Shown: in pieces, positions 8,388 through 17,179 of the stretch | Layout: each line of letters starts with the position of its first letter | Numbering within the stretch: the first letter of the stretch is position 1 | Assembly (NCBI GenBank): GCA_000158135.1 | Contig: DS999531.1 | Location: 1,803,485-1,867,484 of the forward strand | Source of the DNA: Rhodobacteraceae bacterium KLH11 | Lineage (GTDB): Bacteria > Pseudomonadota > Alphaproteobacteria > Rhodobacterales > Rhodobacteraceae | Length of the DNA stretch: 64,000 nucleotides | Reading direction: 5' to 3' | Position numbers and translations under genes: made by a program | The notes under the pieces: generated by a model | Databases searched by the model: none | Told to the model about the DNA's origin: nothing | What the model saw: only the letters and a program-made list of their open reading frames with translations

Positions 8388-11300
8388 ATGGGGATCCGCT
8401 TTTTCTCGGACAGGAAGCGACCGGTACATATGGGCCCGTACCCGCTGGAACGGCTGGCACGGCAGGATCAAAGCCCCGATCTGTCGCAGGTGCCGCCGAT
8501 GCGGGCACTCGGCTTTCACCGGCCCGCTCAGCCTGAAAGCATCGTCAACGCGATGGGTGAGTTTCAGGCGATGATGGACGCGATCCGCGACGGGTTTGTG
8601 AATCCGGTTGCGTCCGACATACCTTCGGACCCCGCCACGCGTGCCAACCATCTCAAGGCCTTTGGATATTTCAACGACGCGTCGATGATGGGATGCGGGC
8701 CTTTGCCAGCCGATGCGTTTTTACCCGCGCCGCGTCGCAACCCGGATATCGACAGGTTGGCCCATGCATTGAAGACACGTCAAACCAAGACGCTGGCCTC
8801 GGGGATCGACGTGATCATGGCTGATCTGAAAGAGAGTATGGAGGCCGCGCCTAAACCCATCGACTCTCATCATCATGCGATTGTCTTTGTCTATGAATTC
8901 AATCGCGATCCGGACCCGGCAGAGCCGGGCGCTGACTGGATCGCGGATGCGCAGGATCACCGGGCCTGCCTGCTGGCGACCGAGAATGCGACTGTGATTG
9001 CAAATTACATCCGTCTTCTGGGGTTCGATGCGCGGGCTCATTCGGCGATGTCCTCTGAGGTTGATCTGGGCAAGCTGGCGGTTGCGGCGGGCCTGGCCGC
9101 AGTCGAAGACGGCGCAGTGGCGGTGCCGTGGCTGGGCAAACGTTTTGGTCTGGCCGCGGTGACAACAGAGATGGAGATCGCCCACGATCGCCCCTTGCGC
9201 CCCTTGGGCCAGCAGCCATGGTTCCGTACCCAGGGCCCGGCGTGGTGGCTGGGTACCGGATTTGCCAAGAACGCGATGAACCGCGACGCCTATGCCAGAC
9301 GGCGCTATGTGGATGGTGCGCACCCGTTTGAAAGGCTCAAGCGGGTCGACAGCCCCACCACATATATCGACGAAGAGAATGTTGCCCGTGTGCCCAAGCG
9401 CGCGGATATGTTTGCGCGTGCCCAGTTTGGCGATATGGGCAAGGCACTGCAGGACGGGGCCAAAGGTGGCCACTACGCGCGCAAGGCGGCACCCAGCTTT
9501 GCGCAACGCCGCGCGCTGGGCGCATTTGTTTTGCTGCAGGACGGCGACAGCGCGGATGTTGCTCCTTCCACGGATGCTGAACGCAATGCGGCGAATATCA
9601 AGGCTGCGACCTACTTTCTGGGGGTCGATGCGGTTGGCCTCAGCCGGTGCCCGGACTGGAGCTGGTATTCGCATGACGCCACCGGGGAAGAGATCACCCC
9701 GCCTCATGATCAGGCGATCAGCATGATCATCGATCAGGGCTATGAGACGATGGAAGGGGCCAGTGGGGATGACTGGATCAGCGTGGCCCAGTCGATGCGC
9801 GCCTATCTGCGCTTCTCGCTGCTGGGTGGGGTGATCGCGCAACAAATCCGCAACCTTGGCTACAAGGCCAAGGCGCATACTGTGATGGATGGCGAAGTGT
9901 TGCAGCCGCCCCTGTTGCTGCTCTCAGGTCTGGGAGAGGTCAGCCGGATCGGCGAGGTCATCCTGAACCCCTATCTCGGCCCGCGCCTGAAATCGGGCGT
10001 GGTGACAACCGATATGCCGATGGCGCATGACAAGCCCATCGATTTCGGCCTGCAGGTCTTTTGCGAGGCTTGCAACAAATGCGCGCGCGAATGCCCTTCG
10101 GGCGCGATTACAGCCGGGCCGAAACTGATGTTCAACGGCTACGAGATCTGGAAGTCCGACAGCCAGAAATGCGCCACCTACCGGATCACCACGCCCGGAG
10201 GCGCCATGTGCGGGCGCTGCATGAAAACCTGCCCGTGGAATCTGGAAGGTTTGTTCAAGGAACGCCCCTTTCGCTGGGCCGCGATGAACATACCGCAGGC
10301 GGCACCTGCGCTGGCGAAACTGGATGATGCGGTGGGCAATGGCGGCCTTAACGATACCAAGAAATGGTGGTGGGATATCGAACTGCAGGCCGACGGGGCC
10401 TACCGCCCGTCGAAACACGCGTTGAACCGGCGAGACCTGCAAAAAGACCTCGACCTGAAATACGAGGATCAGACGCTTGCCGTCTATCCTGCCCCTCTCG
10501 CCCCGCATCCGTGGCCATACCCGTTTGCAATGGACCGCGAAGCCGGGATCGCGGCTTATGAGGCGCTGGTCACCGCAGACGAATATCAGGCCCGCAAAGC
10601 CGCCGGGGACATGTCCGTCATCCACCGCTATCAGATCGCCGGGGACGCTCCGGTGATGCGGGTTGCGCTGACCAAGGTCGACAAGATGACGGCAGATGTC
10701 ACAAAATACGAATTCTCGACCCTTGATGGCGCTCCGTTGCCCGCGTGGACAGCGGGCGCGCATCTGGACGTTCTGGTCGCGCCCGAGTTTCTGCGTCAGT
10801 ATTCCATGTCAGGCGATCCGGCTGATACGAGCCGATATCAGATTGGCGTTCTGCGCGAGGATGAAGGGCGCGGCGGATCAGCCCTGTTGCACCGCATCTT
10901 CAACGAAGGGCGCAGGGTCTTTATCTCGAAACCCATCAATCATTTCGAACTGGACGAACGGGCCGCGAAAACCTTTCTGATGGGTGGCGGTATCGGCATC
11001 ACGCCAATGATTGCCTTTGCCCATCGGCTGCACAGTCTGGGCAAAGTTTTTGAGCTGCATTACTCCGCCAGCACCCGCGCCGCGGCGGGGTATCTGGATG
11101 ATCTTGCCAATGCGCCATGGGCGGATCGGGTGCACTATCATTTCTCGGACGAAGCACGCGCGCCGATCTTGATACCCTCCTGTCCGGCTATCAGACGGCT
11201 GGCATGTGTATACTGCGGGCCTGACCGGTACATGGACGGCGTCATGCGCGCAGCCGAAGCGCAGGGTTTCCCCGAAGAGGCGCGGCATCTGGAATATTTC

Positions 11301-11597
11301 TCGGTTCCCGAGCAGCCCGAGTATGAGAACCACCCGTTCACGCTGAAACTGGCGCGGTCAGGGCGCGAACTTTCGGTGCCAGCGGATAAGGACGCAGCAC
11401 AGGTGCTGAACGAGGCGGGGTTTCATGTCGACGTGAAATGTGCAGACGGGATTTGTGGTGTGTGCAAATGCGGTGTGATTTCCGGCGATATCGAACACCG
11501 GGATTTCGTGTTGTCAAACCGACAGCGCCGAGATGCGATCATTCTGTGCCAAAGCCGCGCGGCCGAGCCCGACGGGGTGATCGAGATCGATCTGTGA
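8388..11597 (+). CDS. self-sufficient reductive dehalogenase fused to NAD(P)H oxidoreductase
   Basis: The protein has 1069 residues. The first 700 or so resemble soluble RdhA enzymes of the NpRdhA/BhbA type: no Tat signal, a corrinoid-binding region, and two [4Fe-4S] ligand sets, Cys559/562/565/569 and Cys595/608/611/615. Tyr427 and Lys493 are candidates for the catalytic Tyr/Lys pair, by position only. The remainder is a phthalate-dioxygenase-reductase-like unit: a flavin site near YSMSG (about 805), NAD(P) motif GGGIGITPM (about 866) and a plant-type [2Fe-2S] cluster at Cys1018/1023/1026/1054. An internal duplication shows as DWIADAQDHRACLL versus DWISVAQSMRAYLR. The start has AGGAGG upstream. 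The expected reaction is cobalamin-dependent removal of halide from an aromatic compound with NAD(P)H; the substrate is unknown. Confidence 0.88.
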   Translation: MGIRFFSDRKRPVHMGPYPLERLARQDQSPDLSQVPPMRALGFHRPAQPESIVNAMGEFQAMMDAIRDGFVNPVASDIPSDPATRANHLKAFGYFNDASMMGCGPLPADAFLPAPRRNPDIDRLAHALKTRQTKTLASGIDVIMADLKESMEAAPKPIDSHHHAIVFVYEFNRDPDPAEPGADWIADAQDHRACLLATENATVIANYIRLLGFDARAHSAMSSEVDLGKLAVAAGLAAVEDGAVAVPWLGKRFGLAAVTTEMEIAHDRPLRPLGQQPWFRTQGPAWWLGTGFAKNAMNRDAYARRRYVDGAHPFERLKRVDSPTTYIDEENVARVPKRADMFARAQFGDMGKALQDGAKGGHYARKAAPSFAQRRALGAFVLLQDGDSADVAPSTDAERNAANIKAATYFLGVDAVGLSRCPDWSWYSHDATGEEITPPHDQAISMIIDQGYETMEGASGDDWISVAQSMRAYLRFSLLGGVIAQQIRNLGYKAKAHTVMDGEVLQPPLLLLSGLGEVSRIGEVILNPYLGPRLKSGVVTTDMPMAHDKPIDFGLQVFCEACNKCARECPSGAITAGPKLMFNGYEIWKSDSQKCATYRITTPGGAMCGRCMKTCPWNLEGLFKERPFRWAAMNIPQAAPALAKLDDAVGNGGLNDTKKWWWDIELQADGAYRPSKHALNRRDLQKDLDLKYEDQTLAVYPAPLAPHPWPYPFAMDREAGIAAYEALVTADEYQARKAAGDMSVIHRYQIAGDAPVMRVALTKVDKMTADVTKYEFSTLDGAPLPAWTAGAHLDVLVAPEFLRQYSMSGDPADTSRYQIGVLREDEGRGGSALLHRIFNEGRRVFISKPINHFELDERAAKTFLMGGGIGITPMIAFAHRLHSLGKVFELHYSASTRAAAGYLDDLANAPWADRVHYHFSDEARAPILIPSCPAIRRLACVYCGPDRYMDGVMRAAEAQGFPEEARHLEYFSVPEQPEYENHPFTLKLARSGRELSVPADKDAAQVLNEAGFHVDVKCADGICGVCKCGVISGDIEHRDFVLSNRQRRDAIILCQSRAAEPDGVIEIDL

Positions 11598-11727
11598 CCG
11601 GTCGCTTGAAAACGACATTTTGAATCGTAAAAAATTGGTCACTCCGGCCATGGACGCCGTCAGTTTGCTGCACTAACGTCCCCAGCGAACCCCAGTGGAT
11701 CCTGATCAACAGGTGCGAGGTATTTTT

Positions 11728-12594
11728 ATGGATTATCACAGCCCCGCCAGCTTTGCCGAAGCGTCGGCTCTGGCTGCAAATGCGTCGGGCATCACGCGAT
11801 TTCTGGCCGGTGGCACTGATGTGCTGGTGCAGTTGCGTTCGGACCTTGTGACGCCCGACACGCTGATTGATATCAAGAAAATCAACGGTGTAAGCGACAT
11901 CACCCGCAATGCCGACGGAAGCTGGACGCTGGGCGTTGCGGTGACCGGCGCGGAGATGAGCGAACATTCCGGTCTTGGCCGCGACTGGCCGGGTGTGGTC
12001 GAGGCGATGGACCTGGTCGGATCGACTCAGGTGCAGGGGCGCGCGACGCTGACGGGCAACCTGTGTAACGGCTCGCCCGCAGCTGATTCCGTGCCCGCCA
12101 TGGTGGCGGCTGGCGTGACGGTGATGGTGACCGGCCCCGGCGGAACGCGCGAGGTCGCGGTTGAGGATATTCCGACCGGGCCCGGCAAAACCGCGCTGGC
12201 GAAGGGTGAATTGATCTCGGCGGTGAATATCCCGGCGCGTGGCGAAAGGGGCGGGGATGCCTATTTGCGTTTCATCCCGCGCACTGAGATGGATATCGCC
12301 GTTGTTGGCGTGGGTGTGAACCTGCGTCTGGATGGCGACACCATTACCGAGGCGCGCGTTTCTCTGGGTGCGGTTGCCCCAACCGTTCTGTTGGTCGAAG
12401 ACTGCGCCAAGGCGATTGTCGGCAGCGCGCTGGATGATGCGGCACTGGATGCGCTGGCCTCTGCTGCCTCTGCTGCCTGCAATCCGATCGATGACAAACG
12501 CGGTACGATTGAATTCCGCACCGAGGTCACTGGCGTGCTGGCCAAACGCGCTGCCAAAATCGCCTATGCCCGCGCGAAGGGAGAAGACTTATGA
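11728..12594 (+). CDS. FAD-binding subunit of a molybdenum hydroxylase (CoxM/XdhB-like)
   Basis: The protein has 288 residues, the medium subunit of a xanthine-oxidase-family complex. It has both FAD-contact motifs, AGGTDVLVQLR (about residues 32-42) and TLTGNLCNGSPAADSVPA (about 108-125), and a C-terminal CO-dehydrogenase flavoprotein domain. The ATG at 11728 follows GCGAGG; the frame extends to 11695 without support. It passes electrons from the iron-sulfur subunit to NAD or a quinone. Its stop overlaps the start of the small subunit, so the three subunit genes are one operon. Confidence 0.9.
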   Translation: MDYHSPASFAEASALAANASGITRFLAGGTDVLVQLRSDLVTPDTLIDIKKINGVSDITRNADGSWTLGVAVTGAEMSEHSGLGRDWPGVVEAMDLVGSTQVQGRATLTGNLCNGSPAADSVPAMVAAGVTVMVTGPGGTREVAVEDIPTGPGKTALAKGELISAVNIPARGERGGDAYLRFIPRTEMDIAVVGVGVNLRLDGDTITEARVSLGAVAPTVLLVEDCAKAIVGSALDDAALDALASAASAACNPIDDKRGTIEFRTEVTGVLAKRAAKIAYARAKGEDL

Positions 12595-13070
12595 GCAAGC
12601 TCCACGTATCCACAACCGTGAACGGGGACGCGGTCGAATACCTGTGCGACCCGCGCGAAACCCTGCTGGATTGCCTGCGTGACAAGCTGAACCTGACCGG
12701 TGCCAAAGAAGGTTGCGGCACGGGTGACTGTGGTGCGTGCTCGGTCACCGTCGATGGCCGTCTCGTTTGTTCCTGCCTGATGCTGGGGGTCGAGGCCGAG
12801 GGCAAACAGATCGAAACCGTCGAGGGGATCGCGGATGGTGACATCCTGCACCCGCTGCAGAAGAAGATGATCGAATATGCCGCCCTGCAATGCGGTATCT
12901 GCACGCCGGGTATTCTGGTGGCTGCCAAGTCGCTGCTGGAAAACAACCCCAACCCCTCGGAAGAGGAAACCCGATACTGGCTGGCAGGCAATCTTTGCCG
13001 CTGCACCGGCTATGACAAGATCATTCGCGCCGTGATGGATACGGCGGCTGAGATGCGGGAGGCTTCGTAA
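12591..13070 (+). CDS. [2Fe-2S] subunit of a molybdenum hydroxylase (CoxS/XdhA-like)
   Basis: The protein has 159 residues with two clusters. A plant-type [2Fe-2S] domain has CGTGDCGACSV (about residues 42-52) with a fourth Cys near 62, and the helical C-terminal domain has CGICTPG and CRCTGY. This is the usual size and motif set for the small subunit, which relays electrons from the Mo centre to FAD. The start overlaps the FAD-subunit stop by 4 bases, and the stop shares one base with the ATG of the large subunit. Confidence 0.95.
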   Translation: MSKLHVSTTVNGDAVEYLCDPRETLLDCLRDKLNLTGAKEGCGTGDCGACSVTVDGRLVCSCLMLGVEAEGKQIETVEGIADGDILHPLQKKMIEYAALQCGICTPGILVAAKSLLENNPNPSEEETRYWLAGNLCRCTGYDKIIRAVMDTAAEMREAS

Positions 13071-15328
13071 TGGCTCTGGACGATCGCAAATCTGACTTCA
13101 ATTTCGTTGGCACGCGTCCCGATCGCCCTGATGGTCTGGACAAGGTGACCGGTCGCGCAAAGTTTGGCGCAGACGTTTCGGCCCCGGGCATGCTGCACGG
13201 CGCAATCCTGCGCTCGCCCCATGCGCATGCGCGGATCGTCAGAATCAACACCGCAAAGGCCGAGGCGCATCAGGACGTAAAGGCGGTCATCACCCGCGCT
13301 GATTTCTCGGACAAGCCGGAGTTCCGGCCCGGTCTGGAAGGCGAATTCTGGAACGTGCTGGAAAACGTCATGGCGGGGGAAAAGGCGCTGTATGACGGGC
13401 ATGCGGTGGCTGCTGTGGCTGCCACATCTGCCTTGGCGGCGCGCGATGCGCTTAAGCTGATCGAGGTTGAATACGAGGTGCTGCCGCATGTCACTGATGT
13501 TGACAAGGCGATGGCCCCGGACGCGCCTGTTATCCGCGAAGGGGCGGCGGATTATTCGGTGCCCGAGGGGATGCACCCCAACGTTGTGCGCTATCACGAA
13601 AGTGGCCATGGCGATGTCGAGGCGGGGTTTGCCGAGGCCGATCTGATCGTCGAGGACAGTTTTGTCACCGAAGCGACCCATCAAGGTTATATCGAGCCGC
13701 ACGCCTGCATGGGCTCACTGGGCGCGGATGGCCGCGGAGAGCTTTGGTGCACCACGCAGGGCCATTGGTACGCGCAGAAATACTGCGCAGCTCTGGTCGG
13801 TATCGAAACGGCGCAGCTGCGGGTCACGGCATCCGAGATCGGCGGCGGATTTGGCGGTAAAACCACCGTGTTCATCGAACCGGTGGCACTGGCGCTGAGC
13901 CGCAAGGCCAACCGCCCGGTCAAGGTTGTCATGAGCCGATCCGAAGTGTTCCGCGCCACCGGTCCGACCGCGTCCGCATCGATGGATATCAAGATCGGCA
14001 TGAAGAAGGATGGCACGATCACGGCGGCCGAAGGGATTTTCCGCCTTCAGGGCGGGGCCTTCCCCGGCGCACCCGGCGACATGACCGCCATGTGCGCCTT
14101 TGCGCCTTATAACCTGACCAACGTGCGTCAGGTGGGCTATGACGTGATGGCCAACCGCCCGAAACAGGCGGCCTATCGCGCGCCGGGGGCGCCGATGGGT
14201 GCATTTGCGGTTGAATCCGTGCTGGATGAGCTTTGCAATCAACTGGGCCTCGACCCGGTGGAGGTGCGTCTGAAGAACGCGGCCTATGAGGGCACAAAGG
14301 CCAATTATGGCCCCACCTATCCCCGGATCGGTCTGGTCGAAACGCTTGAGGCCGCCAAAGCGCACCCGCATTACGCGGCCCCGCTGAAACCGGGGCAGGG
14401 GCGCGGTATCTCTTGTGGTTTCTGGTTCAACCATGGCGGTGAGACTTCGGTTTCGCTGGCACTGTCCGAGGACGGGTCGGCGCAGGTTATGGTCGGTACA
14501 CCCGATATTGGCGGCTCGCGTGCGTCGATGGCGCTGATGGCGGCCGAAGTGCTGGGTATTCCCTATGAAAATATCCGCGTTACCATCGCCGATACGGCGA
14601 CGCTGGGCTATAATGACGTCAGCCATGGCAGTCGTGTAACCTATGCCTCGGGGCTGGCGACCATCAAGGCCGCCAGACATGCGATAGAACGGCTGTGCGA
14701 GCGCGCGGCAGCCAAATGGGGTATCCCGGTGGATGCGGTGAAGTGGGAAAACGGCTGCGCGGTGCCCTCGGGGCCCAACGCCGGCGATTTTGACCCCATG
14801 CCATTGGCGGATATCACAGCTGACATGGGCGCCACCGGCGGCCCGATCTCGGGCCATTTCGAAGCGACCCCGGAAGGGGCGGGCGTCTCTTTCGGCACCC
14901 ATATCGTCGATGCCGAGGTTGATCCGGAAACCGGCAAGACCAGCATCATCCGCTATACGGTCATTCAGGATGCGGGCAAAGCCATCCATCCTGACTATGT
15001 CGAGGGGCAGTATCAGGGCGGGGCGGTGCAAGGCATCGGCTGGGCCCTGAACGAGGAATATATCTATGGTGAGGATGGACGGTTGCAGAACTCGATCTTC
15101 CTCGATTACCGCATCCCGGTGGCCAGTGACCTGCCGATGATCGACACGGTGATCGTCGAGGTGCCCAATCCCGGCCACCCGTTTGGTGTGCGCGGTGTGG
15201 GCGAGACAGGCATCGTGCCGCCGCTGGCAGCAATCGCAAACGCGGTGTCCAACGCGGCTGGTGTGCGGATGCGGCAATTGCCGATGACCCCGCCGCGCAT
15301 TCTGGCCGCCCTCAAGGACAATGGTTGA
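13070..15328 (+). CDS. molybdopterin-binding large subunit of a molybdenum hydroxylase
   Basis: The protein has 752 residues, the catalytic subunit. It has the GGGFGGK molybdopterin motif (about residue 260), the AYRAPGAPMGAF segment near residue 368, and the catalytic Glu in GVGETG (Glu712). The active-site loop is not the AYxCSFR of form I CO dehydrogenase, so CO oxidation is unlikely; hydroxylation of an N-heterocycle, aldehyde or aromatic acyl compound is more probable. It is last of the three subunit genes and overlaps the MoaD/ThiS-like gene. No CoxD/E/F or XdhC maturation factor lies in the window. Confidence 0.9.
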   Translation: MALDDRKSDFNFVGTRPDRPDGLDKVTGRAKFGADVSAPGMLHGAILRSPHAHARIVRINTAKAEAHQDVKAVITRADFSDKPEFRPGLEGEFWNVLENVMAGEKALYDGHAVAAVAATSALAARDALKLIEVEYEVLPHVTDVDKAMAPDAPVIREGAADYSVPEGMHPNVVRYHESGHGDVEAGFAEADLIVEDSFVTEATHQGYIEPHACMGSLGADGRGELWCTTQGHWYAQKYCAALVGIETAQLRVTASEIGGGFGGKTTVFIEPVALALSRKANRPVKVVMSRSEVFRATGPTASASMDIKIGMKKDGTITAAEGIFRLQGGAFPGAPGDMTAMCAFAPYNLTNVRQVGYDVMANRPKQAAYRAPGAPMGAFAVESVLDELCNQLGLDPVEVRLKNAAYEGTKANYGPTYPRIGLVETLEAAKAHPHYAAPLKPGQGRGISCGFWFNHGGETSVSLALSEDGSAQVMVGTPDIGGSRASMALMAAEVLGIPYENIRVTIADTATLGYNDVSHGSRVTYASGLATIKAARHAIERLCERAAAKWGIPVDAVKWENGCAVPSGPNAGDFDPMPLADITADMGATGGPISGHFEATPEGAGVSFGTHIVDAEVDPETGKTSIIRYTVIQDAGKAIHPDYVEGQYQGGAVQGIGWALNEEYIYGEDGRLQNSIFLDYRIPVASDLPMIDTVIVEVPNPGHPFGVRGVGETGIVPPLAAIANAVSNAAGVRMRQLPMTPPRILAALKDNG

Positions 15329-15566
15329 GGTCCACCTCTGGTCCGGCCTCCGATCGCTGACCGGGGGCCGACAGGTGGTAGAGGTTGAGGCCAAAACCAC
15401 CGGAGAGCTGCTGCGGGAACTGGTCCGGGCGCACCCGCAGCTTCAGGCGCCGATTGATGCAGGCGTGTCCATCGCCATCGACGGGCGCGTCATTGCCAGC
15501 GGTTTAACCGAACCGATCCCACCCGGTGCCGAAATCTATCTGATGCAACGTCTGCGCGGGGGTTGA
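15321..15566 (+). CDS. MoaD/ThiS-like sulfur-carrier protein
   Basis: The protein has 81 residues, a beta-grasp ubiquitin-like fold ending in Gly-Gly (RLRGG), the thiocarboxylate-bearing tail of MoaD and ThiS. The PPGAEIYLMQRLRGG end is conserved in this family. It overlaps the large-subunit stop by 8 bases and so belongs to the molybdenum hydroxylase operon. The context suggests a role in cofactor biosynthesis or sulfuration for that enzyme. It may be a dedicated paralogue and not the housekeeping MoaD. Confidence 0.8.
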   Translation: MVEVHLWSGLRSLTGGRQVVEVEAKTTGELLRELVRAHPQLQAPIDAGVSIAIDGRVIASGLTEPIPPGAEIYLMQRLRGG

Positions 15567-15570
15567 CACC

Positions 15571-15891
15571 CTAGTAGCGATAGTACCGTTTGGGTGCATA
15601 TCGGTAATAGTTCCTGCGAGAGCTTTTGTATTTCGGATATGGCTTGTACACCCGATGTTTTTTGGGGGCCTTATAAACATGCCGCTTGTGTGTTCGCTTG
15701 GCTTTGTGTTTCCCATAAAACTTGAGCTTCAGCTTGTGGCCGTTGACCTTGACCACGGAAGGTTCAGTCACCACGGATTTACGGGTTTCATAGCCCGCAT
15801 CGCTGATCTGAGCACTGGCCGGGCCATTGCTCAGGCTGATGACAAGCAGGCTCATAAGTACCGACAGATATGTACTGGCTGAGTATTTCAT
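15571..15891 (-). CDS. small secreted basic protein rich in Tyr, Lys and Arg
   Basis: The protein has 106 residues. It begins with a signal peptide (MKYSASTYLSVLMSLLVISL, with a likely cut after ASA near residue 27). The mature part is strongly basic and ends in a Tyr/Lys/Arg/Pro-rich tail (YYRYAPKRYYRY). I place the start at 15891, where GGGAGA lies 5 bases upstream, and not at the ATG four codons earlier. I do not recognise a family. The composition would fit binding to acidic polymers or a wall or matrix role, but nothing shows it. It converges on the MoaD-like gene with 4 bases between. Confidence 0.65.
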   Translation of the reverse strand: MKYSASTYLSVLMSLLVISLSNGPASAQISDAGYETRKSVVTEPSVVKVNGHKLKLKFYGKHKAKRTHKRHVYKAPKKHRVYKPYPKYKSSRRNYYRYAPKRYYRY

Positions 15892-16306
15892 CGCGTCTCC
15901 CACCTCTGACCTGACTTGCAGGCCTTGGAACAGAGGTGGGAACGCATGCCGCCAATACCCAATAAATCCTGCTCACGCCGAGGCGAGATAGTGTGTGTCT
16001 GGGCAAAGCCTCTGTCAAACCCAGCCTGACCCATCGGCGTGGGCGGTCGCCGCGCTGGGAAGGGCGGATCACACGCGCGGGTGCCATTGGCAGTCTTTGA
16101 CCCGGGGCTCGAATGCGAAATCACCTTCACGCGGCTTTATCGAACTCGTTGCAATGTTCTGAGAACTTCTCTTCGGCCTCGGCCAGATGTTCGGAACCCA
16201 ACAATCATACTGAACCACTTCAGAGGGGCTGATCAATCATTTCCGATTGACATTGAGGCCTTTGGCGGAGCCAATGCGGCGATAGTTTTGACCGGAACAA
16301 TTCCTG
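15892..16306. other. intergenic stretch, no gene seen
   Basis: About 415 bases between the small secreted protein and the DMT transporter. Open frames here lack ribosome sites and family resemblance. The stretch must hold the promoters of both divergent neighbours. I see no clear hairpin or repeat. Confidence 0.5.
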
Positions 16307-17179
16307 ATGACTCCCAATGTCAAAGGCGCGCTGCTGATGGTGGGCAGCATGGCGGCATTTACCGTCAACGATACGCTGGTGAAACTGGCGGGGCGGGATT
16401 TGCCTCTGTTTCAACTGGTTGCGATGCGTGGCGCGCTCGCGACGGTTCTGGTGTTCTTTCTGGCGCGGAATCTTGGGGCGCTGCACCTGAATTTCCCGCG
16501 TCACGACAAGTGGCTGGTTGCGTTTCGCTGTCTGAGCGAGCTGTCGGCTACCTTCTTCTTTCTGACCGCGCTTATGCATATGCCGCTGGCCAATGTGACG
16601 GCGGTTTTGCAGGCATTGCCACTGACGGTGACACTGGGTGCCGCGCTGTTTTTTGGCGAAACGATTGGCTGGCGCCGGATCGTGGCCATCGCGATGGGGT
16701 TTGCCGGGATGCTGCTGATCGTGCGCCCGGGGCCGGACGGGTTCAGTATCTATTCGATTTATGCCCTGATTGCGGTGGCCTCGGTTACCGTTCGCGACCT
16801 GACGACGCGGCGCATGTCAGCAGATGTTCCATCGATGGTGGTCACGCTGGCGACCTCGCTATCGATTACATCAGCGGCGGCGATTGCGTCGGTTTTTGAA
16901 GGATGGGTGGCGATACCAGCCACCTCGGGTGCGATGGTGGCGGGGGCGGCTGTATTTGTTCTGATGGGCTATCTGTTCAGCGTCATGGTCATGCGCGTGG
17001 GCGAGGTCGGTTTTGTCGCACCGTTCCGTTATTCCAGTTTGCTTTGGGCTTTGGGTCTCGGCTGGGTCATATTCGGCGACTGGCCGGACCTGGTTACATT
17101 GCTGGGTGCATCACTGGTTGTGGGGGCAGGGCTGTTCACACTGTTCCGCGAGCGGTCACGGCGTGAATCCGACGGGTGA
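16307..17179 (+). CDS. DMT-family (EamA) membrane transporter
   Basis: The protein has 290 residues with about ten hydrophobic segments in two EamA repeats (about residues 6-138 and 148-280), the layout of drug/metabolite transporters. Family features include the early FTVNDTLVKLAG and the GEVGFVAPFRYSSLLWAL segment before the last helices. It sits in the inner membrane and probably exports a small metabolite; the substrate is unknown. Its last 44 bases overlap the convergent glycosyltransferase-like gene. Confidence 0.85.
   Translation: MTPNVKGALLMVGSMAAFTVNDTLVKLAGRDLPLFQLVAMRGALATVLVFFLARNLGALHLNFPRHDKWLVAFRCLSELSATFFFLTALMHMPLANVTAVLQALPLTVTLGAALFFGETIGWRRIVAIAMGFAGMLLIVRPGPDGFSIYSIYALIAVASVTVRDLTTRRMSADVPSMVVTLATSLSITSAAAIASVFEGWVAIPATSGAMVAGAAVFVLMGYLFSVMVMRVGEVGFVAPFRYSSLLWALGLGWVIFGDWPDLVTLLGASLVVGAGLFTLFRERSRRESDG

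Noticed and set aside
11728-15328. Aerobic CO dehydrogenase
   Set aside because: The large subunit lacks the AYxCSFR active-site loop, and no coxD/E/F genes are near.
13715-15400. Long antisense frame over the molybdenum hydroxylase gene
   Set aside because: It mirrors a high-GC coding gene in another frame and has no recognisable domain.
16039-16899. 286-codon frame overlapping the DMT transporter
   Set aside because: It overlaps the well-supported transporter in another frame and lacks membrane or other domains.
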